Shown here: piece by piece, positions 37,658 through 46,600 of the stretch
How positions within the stretch are numbered: the first letter of the stretch is position 1
How the letters are laid out: every line of letters begins with the position of its first letter
DNA from: Bacteroidales bacterium
GTDB lineage: Bacteria; Bacteroidota; Bacteroidia; Bacteroidales; UBA932
Assembly (NCBI GenBank): GCA_004554455.1
Contig: SFMG01000007.1
Coordinates: forward strand, 12,944 to 76,943
DNA: 64,000 nucleotides
Direction: 5' to 3'
Translations under genes and position numbers: made by a program
Notes under the pieces: generated by a model
Database searches by the model: none
What the model saw: the letters and a program-made list of their open reading frames with translations, nothing else
Told to the model about the DNA's origin: nothing

Positions 37658-38494
37658 ATGAAGAAGTTTATTCTTGTAATGATGGCGGCAGTGATGATGG
37701 TCCCTGCCGCCCTCGCCCAGGAAAGGGCAAAGTCCCACAAGGTGCAGATCGTGGCCCATCGCGGCTACTGGAACTGCGAGGAGGGACAGAACGCAAAGAA
37801 CTCCATCGCATCCCTTGCGGCAGCCCAGAAATACGGATTCTGGGGCTCGGAGTTCGATGTCAATATGACAAAGGATGGGGTGTTGCTCGTCTTCCACGAC
37901 GGCTCCATAAAGATTGACGGAGAGAAGAAGAGGATAGACCAGAACAACTACGAGGTCTTCAAGGACTACCGTCTCGTGAACGGGGAGCCGATTCCTACCC
38001 TCGCTGACTATCTTGTACAGGCCCGCAAGTCTCCGAAGACCAAGATGGTGTTCGAAATCAAGAAGGCCTCGACCCCGGAGCACGAGCGTGCCTGCGTGGA
38101 CGAAAGTATCAAGGTGCTCAAGGAGTACGGTTATTTCTCTCCTAAGAAGACCATATTCATTTCCTTCAGCATGAATGTCTGCAAGTACCTCGCAGAGGTG
38201 GCCCCGGGCTTCACCGTCCAGTACCTCGGATCGGACAGGACTCCGGATCAGGTCTTCGCTGAGGGCGTGAACGGTGTCGATACAGAATACGGCAAGCTGC
38301 TCGGAGACAAGGACTGGGTAAGCAGCGCGAAGGCCCACGGCATGAGCGTCAACACCTGGACCGTCGATGAGGAAGATTCCATGGAAGCCGTCCTGCTCAG
38401 GGGCGTTGACCAGATAACCACCAACGAGCCTGAAGTGACCAGGGCCCTGATAAAGAAGCAGGGCTGGAAAGAAGAGAAAAAGACCCGCCGCTAG
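37658..38494 (+). CDS. Secreted glycerophosphodiester phosphodiesterase
   Basis: A 278-residue GDPD-family TIM barrel with a signal peptide (about 1-20, AALA-Q). The catalytic and metal set is visible: His34-Arg35 in VAHRGYW, Glu65 and Asp67 in GSEFDVNMTKDG, and His80 in VFHDGS. The C-terminal strand NTWTVDEE is typical. It would release glycerol-3-phosphate from deacylated phospholipids or related diesters outside the cytoplasm. It lies 4 bases after the epimerase gene and is closed by a terminator at 38508-38539. Confidence 0.92.
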   Translation: MKKFILVMMAAVMMVPAALAQERAKSHKVQIVAHRGYWNCEEGQNAKNSIASLAAAQKYGFWGSEFDVNMTKDGVLLVFHDGSIKIDGEKKRIDQNNYEVFKDYRLVNGEPIPTLADYLVQARKSPKTKMVFEIKKASTPEHERACVDESIKVLKEYGYFSPKKTIFISFSMNVCKYLAEVAPGFTVQYLGSDRTPDQVFAEGVNGVDTEYGKLLGDKDWVSSAKAHGMSVNTWTVDEEDSMEAVLLRGVDQITTNEPEVTRALIKKQGWKEEKKTRR

Positions 38495-38507
38495 GTCGGC
38501 ACACATT

Positions 38508-38539
38508 AAAAAAAGACCCGTGATGCGGGTCTTTTTTTT
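38508..38539. terminator. Bidirectional terminator between GDPD and aspS
   Basis: A-run, GACCCG (38515-38520), 5-base loop, CGGGTC (38526-38531), then an unbroken T-run of eight. The reverse strand also ends in a T-run, so it can stop both convergent genes. Confidence 0.92.
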
Positions 38540-38540
38540 G

Positions 38541-38583
38541 TGCTCTGCTATGCTTCCGGTTTTTTGCTCTGTTATGCTTCCGG
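38541..38583. repeat. Short duplicated 3' end of aspS
   Basis: A 19-base sequence at 38541-38559 recurs at 38565-38583 with one mismatch (C/T). The right copy holds the last codons and stop of aspS; the left copy repeats them just downstream, including a second in-register stop-like triplet. It looks like a slipped tandem duplication of about 24 bases. Confidence 0.8.
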
Positions 38584-40347
38584 AGCCGGAGCGGTGGACT
38601 GGAGGAAGAGCTCGTCCATCTGCACCTGGTCGATGCGGGAAGGGGAGTCTATCATCACGTCGCGTCCCTGGTTGTTCTTAGGGAAGGCGATGTAATCCCT
38701 GATGGTCTCCTGTCCTCCGAAGAGGGCGCAGACGCGGTCGAAGCCGAAGGCGAGACCTCCGTGAGGCGGAGCGCCGAACTTGAAGGCGTTGATGATGAAG
38801 CCGAACTTGTAATCGGCGTCCTCCTTGCTTATGCCCAGGATTTCGAACATCCTCTCCTGCATTGCGGCCTCGTGGATACGTATGGAGCCGCCGCCGAGTT
38901 CGGTGCCGTTGAGGACAAAGTCGTAGGCATTGGCGCACACCTTCTCGAGATCCTCCTTTTTGTCGGAGTAGTAGAGTTCGAGATGCTCCGGCTTAGGCGC
39001 GGTGAAAGGATGGTGCATTGCATAGAAACGGCCGTCCTCCTCGCTCCATTCGAAGAGAGGGAAGTCCACAACCCAGAGAGGGGCGAAGTTGAACGGGTCG
39101 CGCAGGCCGAGGCGGTTGCCCATCTCGATGCGGAGTACGCCCAGCATGGTCTGCGTCTTTCTCTTCTCGCCGCAGAGCAGGAGCACGAGGTCTCCGGCCT
39201 GTGCGCCGGCTGCCTCGCTGATGGCCTTCAGCTGCTCAGGGGTGTAGAACTTGTCCACCGAGGACTTGAAGCTGCCGTCGGCATTGCATTTTATATATAC
39301 GAGGCCCTTGGCGCCCACCTGAGGACGCTTCACCCATTCGGTGAGGGCGTCGATCTCCTTGCGGGTGTACTCGGCGCAGCCCGTTGCGGCTATGGCGCCG
39401 ACGTAAGGGCAGCTGTCGAAGACACTGAATCCCTTTCCGTGCACGAGTTCCGTCACCTCGTGAATCTTCATTCCGAAGCGTATGTCCGGCTTGTCGGAGC
39501 CGTAGAAGTCCATAGCGTCGTACCAGCTCATGCGCGGGATAGGATTGGCTATCTCCACATTGAGAATCTTCTTGAATAGGGTGCGCATCATTCCCTCGAA
39601 GGTGTTCAGCACGTCCTCCTGCTCCACGAAGCTCATCTCGCAGTCGATCTGGGTGAATTCCGGCTGGCGGTCGGCCCTGAGGTCCTCGTCGCGGAAGCAG
39701 CGCACTATCTGGAAGTAGCGGTCGTAGCCGGCCACCATCAGCAGCTGCTTGAAGGTCTGCGGGGACTGCGGCAGGGCGTAGAAGGTGCCCGGGTTCATCC
39801 TGGAAGGCACCACGAAGTCACGCGCTCCCTCAGGAGTGGACTTTATGAGATAAGGAGTCTCGATTTCCATGAAATTCTGGGCGTCGAGATAGTTGCGTAT
39901 CTCGTGGGCAATGTCGTGGCGCAGCTTGAGGGCCCTCTGCAGAGGGGCGCGTCTGAGGTCCAGGTAGCGGTACTTTGCACGCAGGTCCTCGCCGCCGTCG
40001 CTGTTCTCCTCGATGGTGAAAGGAGGGGTCACCGACCTGTTGAGTATCTTTATGGACTCGAGGGAAATCTCGATGTCGCCCGTAGGGATCTTGCTGTTCT
40101 TGTTCTCCCTTTCCACTACGGTGCCGGTGGCCTGTATCACAAACTCCCTGCCCAGAGAGGATGCGCATTCCTGGAGAGCGGGGTCTGCCGAGCCCTCGAC
40201 CACGAGCTGAGTGACTCCATAGCGGTCGCGCAGGTCAACGAATGTCATTCCTCCCAGTTTGCGGGACTTCTGTACCCAGCCGGCCAGGGTCACCTTGCGG
40301 CCGGCGTCTTCAATGCGGAGTTCTCCGCAAGTGTGTGTTCTGTACAT
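38572..40347 (-). CDS. aspS: Aspartyl-tRNA synthetase
   Basis: A 591-residue class IIb synthetase of the bacterial type, with an N-terminal OB-fold anticodon domain (VTLAGWVQKSRKLGGMTFVDLRDR), the GAD insertion, and catalytic motifs 2 and 3 (VRCFRDEDLRADRQPEFTQID; HGGLAFGFDRV, then a second arginine-containing block). The length matches E. coli AspS (590). The start at 40347 gives the standard MYRTHTCGEL N-terminus; the promoter element is at 40396-40403. The C-terminal tail APAPEA lies in a small duplicated region (38541-38583). Confidence 0.97.
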   Translation of the reverse strand: MYRTHTCGELRIEDAGRKVTLAGWVQKSRKLGGMTFVDLRDRYGVTQLVVEGSADPALQECASSLGREFVIQATGTVVERENKNSKIPTGDIEISLESIKILNRSVTPPFTIEENSDGGEDLRAKYRYLDLRRAPLQRALKLRHDIAHEIRNYLDAQNFMEIETPYLIKSTPEGARDFVVPSRMNPGTFYALPQSPQTFKQLLMVAGYDRYFQIVRCFRDEDLRADRQPEFTQIDCEMSFVEQEDVLNTFEGMMRTLFKKILNVEIANPIPRMSWYDAMDFYGSDKPDIRFGMKIHEVTELVHGKGFSVFDSCPYVGAIAATGCAEYTRKEIDALTEWVKRPQVGAKGLVYIKCNADGSFKSSVDKFYTPEQLKAISEAAGAQAGDLVLLLCGEKRKTQTMLGVLRIEMGNRLGLRDPFNFAPLWVVDFPLFEWSEEDGRFYAMHHPFTAPKPEHLELYYSDKKEDLEKVCANAYDFVLNGTELGGGSIRIHEAAMQERMFEILGISKEDADYKFGFIINAFKFGAPPHGGLAFGFDRVCALFGGQETIRDYIAFPKNNQGRDVMIDSPSRIDQVQMDELFLQSTAPAPEA

Positions 40348-40395
40348 ATATGGCTTGTTATTGAATTCAATTCCGGGTTTCTCGCCCACGGCCTG

Positions 40396-40403
40396 CAAAT
40401 TTA
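40396..40403 (-). promoter_or_regulatory. -7 promoter element for aspS
   Basis: The minus strand reads TAAATTTG, an exact TAnnTTTG match, 49 bases upstream of the aspS start. Confidence 0.6.
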
Positions 40404-40428
40404 GGAAAATATGTACAAACTTGCCTTC

Positions 40429-43131
40429 CTATCCCTTTACTTTTGAGGCATATTCTCCCGGGGAAAGGCCGCATTCCTTGCGGAACGCGGTACTGAAATA
40501 GGACAGAGAGGAAAAACCGCAGAGTTCCGCCACTTCCGTAACGCTCGATTTGCCCTCGCGCAGCAGGCTCCGTGCCTTCTCCATACGCATGCTCCTGATC
40601 AGTTCCAGGGCTCCGCTGCCGGTGATGTTGTGCAGCTTGAGATGCAGGTTGCTCCTGGACATGCACAGCAGGGACGCAAGCTTCTCCACGGAAAAGTCCG
40701 GGTCGCCCAGATGCTCTTCGATTATGCCCAGCACGGAGAACAGGAACTCCGACTCTTCGGGTCCGCCGCCCTTTCCTTTCGGCAGATATGCGGCCACTCT
40801 CAGCCGGCGCATGTCCTGTTCATATTTCTCTTTCATGCGGTCCATCCTGGCCGCGTGTCTGGCCTCGTTTCTTCGCAGCAGCTTCAGTGTCAGCAGACTC
40901 AGCGAAGCCAGCAAAAGCAGGATGAAGAATATGCGTGCCGCCAGACTCCTGTACCACACCGGCTTAACGCGTATGTTCAGGGTCGCCTCATGCTCCGACC
41001 AGACCCCGTCGCGGTTGGCCGAACGGACGCGGAAGCAGTAGTTCCCCTTGTCCACATTGGTATATTTCGCCTCTCTGGAGCTGCTCTCCGTCCAGTCGCG
41101 GCTGAAGCCCTCCAGCTTGTAGCGGAAGCTGTTGTGGCCTGCGGAAGCGTAGTCCGTGCAGCTGAAACAGATGGTTATGGCATCCTGCGAGTGCTTGAGG
41201 ACTATCCTGTCCTTCAGGGGAATCTCTTCGTTGTGTACCCTTATGTGGGTGATGTAAGGGTCCGGCGACACGGGGTTCTCGCGAATCTCCTCCGGGCGGA
41301 AGTAGGAGAGTCCGTCAAAGCCCCCTACGTAAACGGTTCCGTCGGGGGATCTGCATATCGCGCCCTGGCTGAACTCGTCCCCCTGCAGGCCATCGTCCGC
41401 ATAGTAGAATTTGCCGGTCGATTCTTTAGGGTCATAACGGCAGAGGCCGTGGCTGGTGCTTACCCAGAGGAAACCCTCGCTGTCAGACTCTATCCCGTTG
41501 ATGGTGACGTTCCTCAGCCCCGATTCCGCGGAAGCCCTGCGCAGTTCCCCGTCCCTGTAGCGCAGCAGACCGTCGGTGGTGCCTATCCAGACCGTGCTGT
41601 CCCGGCTTTCATAGAGGCACTGGCTGCGCACCACATCCAAAAGCTCCGGGCCGCCCACTTCCCTCAGGCGGTTTTTCCCGTCCACCTCGCAGAGCAGGAG
41701 GTTCTCCTTGGCTCCCACCCAGAGCCGGCCCCGGCTGTCCCTCATCAGGCAGACCACCCTCACCTTGCGCCTGTCCTCGAAAAGATTGCGCTTCTTCATA
41801 CTGCCGCTGGCGGGGTCCAGCAGGTAGAGTCCGGAAAGGCTCCCCACCCATATCCTTCCATCCTCCGCTTCTGCCATCGCGTTTACGTCCTTGCCCTTGC
41901 AGACGGATCTTCTCCTGCCGCTCCTGCGGTCGAGGGCGAAGATGCCCTGGGAATATGTACCTATATAAAGGGGTCCGTCTCCGGGAGCCAGGAAACAGAG
42001 TATGTGCTCGAGGTCCGGGATGACGTCGATGCGTCCCGTCTCCGGGTGGAAACAGTTGAGTCCGTTGTAGCGGGTGCCTATCCATATACAGGAGTCCCCG
42101 TCGGCGTGCAGGGAGCGTATGATATTGTCGCTCAGGGAGTTCCGTCCTGGGTGAGGGCGCAGGGTATGGAAGGGGCTGCGCTGGGCGCACATCAGGTCCG
42201 CCCCTCCGTAGGTGCTGCCCACCCACATATTCCCGGAGGAATCCCTGAATATGTCGCGTATGGCCTTGGAGCCCAGGGTCCCGGCCTCGAAGGGGTCGCT
42301 GGAGAGCAGCACGTCCTTTCCGCTGCGCCTGTCGTATATGCAGAGCCCGAACTTGGTGCCTATCCAGACCAGGGAATCGCTGTCGCATTCCACGCTTTCC
42401 ACGACGGGCCGGGGCAGGTTCTTCAGCTCAATGCGGCTGACGCGTCCCTTCTCGCAGAGGAAGAGCCCCTCTCCCCTTGTTCCCAGCCACCAGCTGTCCT
42501 CTCCAGCCGGAACTATATCGGAAACAAGGCTGTTGAGACTTATCCCGTCCCTGACTCTTGCAAAGCAGGAGTCCGGATCGTATTTCACAAACTCCAGCGT
42601 CTTTTCGTTTGTTCCCAGGAGCAGCTGTCCGTTTCCGTAGCAGTGACCGAAGAAGCAGAAGGGCTGTCCGTCTATGGTCGCGTCCTCAAGGCGGTCGCCG
42701 GAGCTGTCGTACATGAAAGATTTCGTGCGGGTGCAGACCAGATATCTGTAAGGGGCTATCTGCAGCATATCCTCTACCGAATGGATTCCGGGCAGGTCCA
42801 CGCGGCGGAAGCAGTTGGCCTTTCTGTCGAAACGGGAGATGCCGTCGGAACTGCAGGCCCACACCGTCCCTTCCCAATCGGTGAACACCCGGTTGATATT
42901 GTTGCTCTGCACCGTGTTCACGTCGTCGCTGCCATAGCGGTAAACCTCCACGTCATAGCCGTTGTAGCAGTTCACTCCGCTCTTTGTCGCGAACCATATA
43001 TTGCCCTGTCTGTCCTGACAGATAGACGAGACCGTGTTGCTGGAAAGGCCGTGTTCGACGCCTATGTTCCGGAAGCTGAAGGAGGATGGGTCCGACAGCG
43101 CGGCCAGCAATATGTACAGGAATAATCTCAT
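40429..43131 (-). CDS. Membrane-spanning propeller/YYY/AraC regulator without kinase modules
   Basis: A 900-residue protein. Residues about 20-640 are repeated two-component-regulator propeller blades (GLSSNTVSSICQDRQGNIWFAT, then many DSxGxxWVGT). A Y_Y_Y domain follows at about 664-727 (FRYKLEGFSRDW), then one membrane helix (about 729-748), about 50 linker residues, and an AraC-type double helix-turn-helix (about 800-900, MSRSNLHLKLHNITG, ELCGFSSLSYFSTAFRKECG). Hybrid two-component regulators with this periplasmic half carry kinase and receiver domains before the HTH; there is no room for them here. It should sense a ligand in the periplasm and bind DNA directly. It is divergent from the SusCD locus it probably controls. 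The start at 43131 gives the signal-anchor N-terminus. Confidence 0.88.
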   Translation of the reverse strand: MRLFLYILLAALSDPSSFSFRNIGVEHGLSSNTVSSICQDRQGNIWFATKSGVNCYNGYDVEVYRYGSDDVNTVQSNNINRVFTDWEGTVWACSSDGISRFDRKANCFRRVDLPGIHSVEDMLQIAPYRYLVCTRTKSFMYDSSGDRLEDATIDGQPFCFFGHCYGNGQLLLGTNEKTLEFVKYDPDSCFARVRDGISLNSLVSDIVPAGEDSWWLGTRGEGLFLCEKGRVSRIELKNLPRPVVESVECDSDSLVWIGTKFGLCIYDRRSGKDVLLSSDPFEAGTLGSKAIRDIFRDSSGNMWVGSTYGGADLMCAQRSPFHTLRPHPGRNSLSDNIIRSLHADGDSCIWIGTRYNGLNCFHPETGRIDVIPDLEHILCFLAPGDGPLYIGTYSQGIFALDRRSGRRRSVCKGKDVNAMAEAEDGRIWVGSLSGLYLLDPASGSMKKRNLFEDRRKVRVVCLMRDSRGRLWVGAKENLLLCEVDGKNRLREVGGPELLDVVRSQCLYESRDSTVWIGTTDGLLRYRDGELRRASAESGLRNVTINGIESDSEGFLWVSTSHGLCRYDPKESTGKFYYADDGLQGDEFSQGAICRSPDGTVYVGGFDGLSYFRPEEIRENPVSPDPYITHIRVHNEEIPLKDRIVLKHSQDAITICFSCTDYASAGHNSFRYKLEGFSRDWTESSSREAKYTNVDKGNYCFRVRSANRDGVWSEHEATLNIRVKPVWYRSLAARIFFILLLLASLSLLTLKLLRRNEARHAARMDRMKEKYEQDMRRLRVAAYLPKGKGGGPEESEFLFSVLGIIEEHLGDPDFSVEKLASLLCMSRSNLHLKLHNITGSGALELIRSMRMEKARSLLREGKSSVTEVAELCGFSSLSYFSTAFRKECGLSPGEYASKVKG

Positions 43132-43137
43132 ATTCAA

Positions 43138-43145
43138 CAAAATTA
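43138..43145 (-). promoter_or_regulatory. -7 promoter element for the regulator gene
   Basis: The minus strand reads TAATTTTG, an exact TAnnTTTG match. It ends only 7 bases before the regulator ATG, so the predicted transcript would have almost no leader. Confidence 0.5.
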
Positions 43146-43201
43146 AAAATTCTTTAGGATATTTCTGGACAAAAATTAAAACGACTCTCTTATACAATAT
43201 T

Positions 43202-43209
43202 TATATTTG
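43202..43209 (+). promoter_or_regulatory. -7 promoter element for the SusCD locus
   Basis: TATATTTG, an exact TAnnTTTG match, 31 bases before the BACON lipoprotein start. The AT-rich region 43132-43239 between the divergent genes is where the AraC-domain regulator would be expected to bind; I see no clear repeated operator. Confidence 0.65.
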
Positions 43210-43239
43210 CATTAGTATAACCACTAATTCAGAACTGAT

Positions 43240-43593
43240 ATGTCCAAAAAATCAAGAACATTGTTCGCGGCACTCGCCCTGCTCGGGCTGGTGGCGTGTC
43301 AAAAGCTTTATGTTCCCGACACACCGGACAGCGTTTCGGTTTCGACCAAGGCCGGAGACCCGAAATCCAGTGAGGCCGGAACGCAGGGCGTGACAATCTT
43401 CGCAACTTCCGACTGGACGGCCTCCACGGATGCCGATTGGGTCGAGGTCTATCCTCAGCAGGGCTCCAGAGGCATCTCCGAGGTCTGCCTCAGCTACGGG
43501 GAGAACAGCGGAAGCGAGAGCAGAACGGCAGTCATCGTATTCAGTACGGCAGCCAATTCCGAAACATTCACCCTGGTGCAGAAAGCCAGATAA
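43240..43593 (+). CDS. Stand-alone BACON-domain lipoprotein
   Basis: A 117-residue lipoprotein (lipobox LLGLVAC, Cys20) consisting almost only of one BACON domain, about residues 48-115 (VTIFATSDWTASTDADWVEV, then SRTAVIVFSTAANSETFTLVQKA). BACON domains are Ig-like modules usually attached to larger carbohydrate-active or adhesive proteins, and are thought to bind glycans or act as spacers. A free copy at the head of a SusCD operon is unusual. SusC follows after 12 bases. It may be a small surface glycan-binding or stabilising partner of the SusCD complex (inference). Confidence 0.8.
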   Translation: MSKKSRTLFAALALLGLVACQKLYVPDTPDSVSVSTKAGDPKSSEAGTQGVTIFATSDWTASTDADWVEVYPQQGSRGISEVCLSYGENSGSESRTAVIVFSTAANSETFTLVQKAR

Positions 43594-43605
43594 GATCCGG
43601 GACTT

Positions 43606-46600
43606 ATGAAGAGACTTGCTACATTATTTATTACGGTCCTGCTGGCAGCAGTGGCCGCGATGCCGCTTTCAGCCCAGTCCAGGACGGTGAGCGGAAAGGT
43701 GAGCGACGGCAGCGGTGAAGCGGTGGTGGGAGCGTACATACTCCTCGAAGGCAGTTCCAACGGAACGATGACCGATGCCGAAGGCAATTATTCCATACAG
43801 ATTTCCAAGGCGGACGCCGTGCTCACGGTAAGCTGCATAGGTTTCCGAACCGAGTCCGTGACCCTGGCTCCGGGCCAGCTCCGCGCGGACGTGATACTCG
43901 AGCTGGACTCCGTGCTTCTCGAAGATGCGGTGGTGATAGGATACGGCGTTCAGAACCGCCGCGACCTGACCACCTCCATAGCCAGCATCAAGGCGGAGGA
44001 CTTCGCCAACAAACCGACCGCGGATTTCCGCGAGTCGATGGCCGCGAAGATGCCGGGCGTGCAGGTGCTGACCCTGGGCGGCCAGCCTGAGGGCAACGTG
44101 AGCATACGCGTGCGAGGCATACAGTCCGCCACCTCCGGCAACGAGCCTCTCTACGTCATAGACGGCGTGCCTTGCGACGACCGTGCCTTCGCCAACATAG
44201 ACGCGAGCGACATAGAGAGTCTCGAGGTGCTCAAGGACGCATCTGCAGCCGCTATCTACGGCTCCAGGGGCTCCTGCGGTGTAATACTCGTGACCACCAA
44301 GAAGGGCAGCTCCGACAAGCCGCGCATCTCCTACGACGGAATGTTCAGCGTGGCCTCGGTTGCCAAGACCATAGATATGCTCGACGCTTACGAGTGGGCC
44401 ACCATGTATGCCGAGTCGCGCAACGGCTCCTACCTCTACAGCGTACCTACCGGCACCATATCCGACCCTATGGCCTCCCGTCCGAACACCTACAACCGCT
44501 ATGACCCTATCGCGGACCTCTACCTCCAGGACGAGACGGGCAGCCTGACCAACACCGACTGGCAGGATGAGATCTTCCGCGTGGCCCTTTCGCACAAGCA
44601 CTCCCTCTCGGTGAGCGGCAAGAGCAAGGGCATCAACTACTATGTGGGAGCCAACTACCTCTACCGTCAGGGTACCATAATCAACTCCGATTTCCGCCGC
44701 TACGGAATGAGGGTGAACGTGGACGGCAAGCGCGGCAATCTGCGTTTCGGCGCCAGCCTCAGCCCTTCATATTCCTTCTCCAACTACGTGGCCTCCGACG
44801 CTCAGTACGGCTCCGACGGCGTAATCGCCTCTGCCCTCATGGCTCCGCCTATCTTCCCTGTATATAACGCGGACAACAGCTACAACTGGGATATGAACGG
44901 CTACCTGCGCGTGAAAAACTGGGACACCCAGGCCAACGAGGTGCTCAACCCTGTGGCCCTGGCCAGGGAGATCACCGACCAGAGGGAAAAGATCAACCTT
45001 ATGGGCAACATCTTCGCCTCCTACGAATTCATAAAGGGTCTGAGCTACAAACTCACCCTGGGCGGCGACTACTATTCCTACAAGCGCAACTACTACCGTC
45101 CTTCCACCCTGCCTCTGAGGGGCAACAAGTATATACGCTGGAACGAGGAGCTGAACAGCTACTCGCCTGTGCTCTCCGATCCGTCGGCAAGGGACTGGAG
45201 CAACAGCTATGCCCACTGGACCATATCCAACCAGATATCCTTCAACCGCAGTTTCGGCGACCACAGCATCAGCGCAGTTGCCGCCTACGACGCCGAGAAG
45301 CAGAGCATAAAGACTGCGCAGATATATGCGACAGGAATAGCCGGCGACGACAAGATACGCACCACGAAGGGCAAGACCATAGACCTTGACAACACCTACA
45401 ACAACAGTTACGCATATACCTTCGCAAGCTGGCTCATACGCGCCCAGTATTCCTACAAGGGACGCTATATGCTTTCCGCATCCGTCAGGGGTGACGCCTC
45501 GTCCCGCTTTGCGCCGAACACCCGCTGGGGCTACTTCCCTGCGGCATCCTTCGGCTGGCGTATCAGCGACGAGCCTTTCCTCGCAGGAGCGAAGGGCGTG
45601 CTGGACGACATGAAGATACGCGCCTCTGTAGGCCAGACCGGCAACGCCCAGATTGGCAACTCCGAGTACCTCGCCCTCTACGGCACCGCAAACAACGTGG
45701 TGGTTGGTGACGGCCTCGCAACCCAGGTCTATCCGAACCAGATCGCCAACAACGACCTGAGCTGGGAGAAGAACACCCAGGTGGACGTCGGCATAGACGC
45801 GAGTCTGTGGAAGGGCTATCTCTCCCTCACCCTCGACTACTACTATTCCAGGACCACGGATATGCTCTTCGACGTTCCGGTGTCTTCGGTTTCCGGACTG
45901 ACCAGCTCCAACATGAACATAGGCTCGATGCAGAACAGCGGCTTCGAGGCCAGCATTGCCTCCCGCCACCACTACGCATCTGGACTCTCCTACGGAGTCA
46001 GCGCCAACATCTCCCTGAACCGCAACAAGGTGCTCTCCCTCGGTGACGAGGACGCCCCTATCATCAAGGCGGCGGACTATGCGGGCGCCTACTACATCAC
46101 CAAGGTGGGCCAGCCGGTCGGCTGCTACTACCTGCTCGTCCAGGACGGCGTCTTCCACAATCAGGAGGAGCTGGACAGCTATCCGCACTTCTCCAACACG
46201 GTTGTAGGCGACTTCCGTTTTGTGGATATGGACGGTGACGGCGTGCTCGAACAGGACGAGGACCGCGCCATAGTGGGCAACTATATGCCGGACTTCTACT
46301 ACGGCTTCAGCTTCAACCTCGCCTACAAGGGTCTGGACATAGCCGCCGACTTCCAGGGCGTGTACGGCAACGAAATACTGAACCTCGAGCGCCGCTACCT
46401 CCTCAATATGGAGGGCTCCTCCAATATGATGAAGGAATCCCTGCAGCGCTTCCCTTACGGTGAGCTCAACCGTGCCACCCGCAAGTCTTCGGGCAACAAC
46501 GGCGCCTCCACCTCCACCTTCCACATCGAAGACGGATCCTATCTCCGTCTCCAGAACCTCTCCATAGGATACAGCATCCCTGCAAAGTGCTTCAAGAACA

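Noticed and set aside
40630..43125. An open frame of about 830 codons on the plus strand, opposite the regulator gene
   Set aside because: It mirrors the codon pattern of the real minus-strand gene, has no signal or domain, and is the shadow expected in a GC-moderate genome with few stops on the opposite strand.
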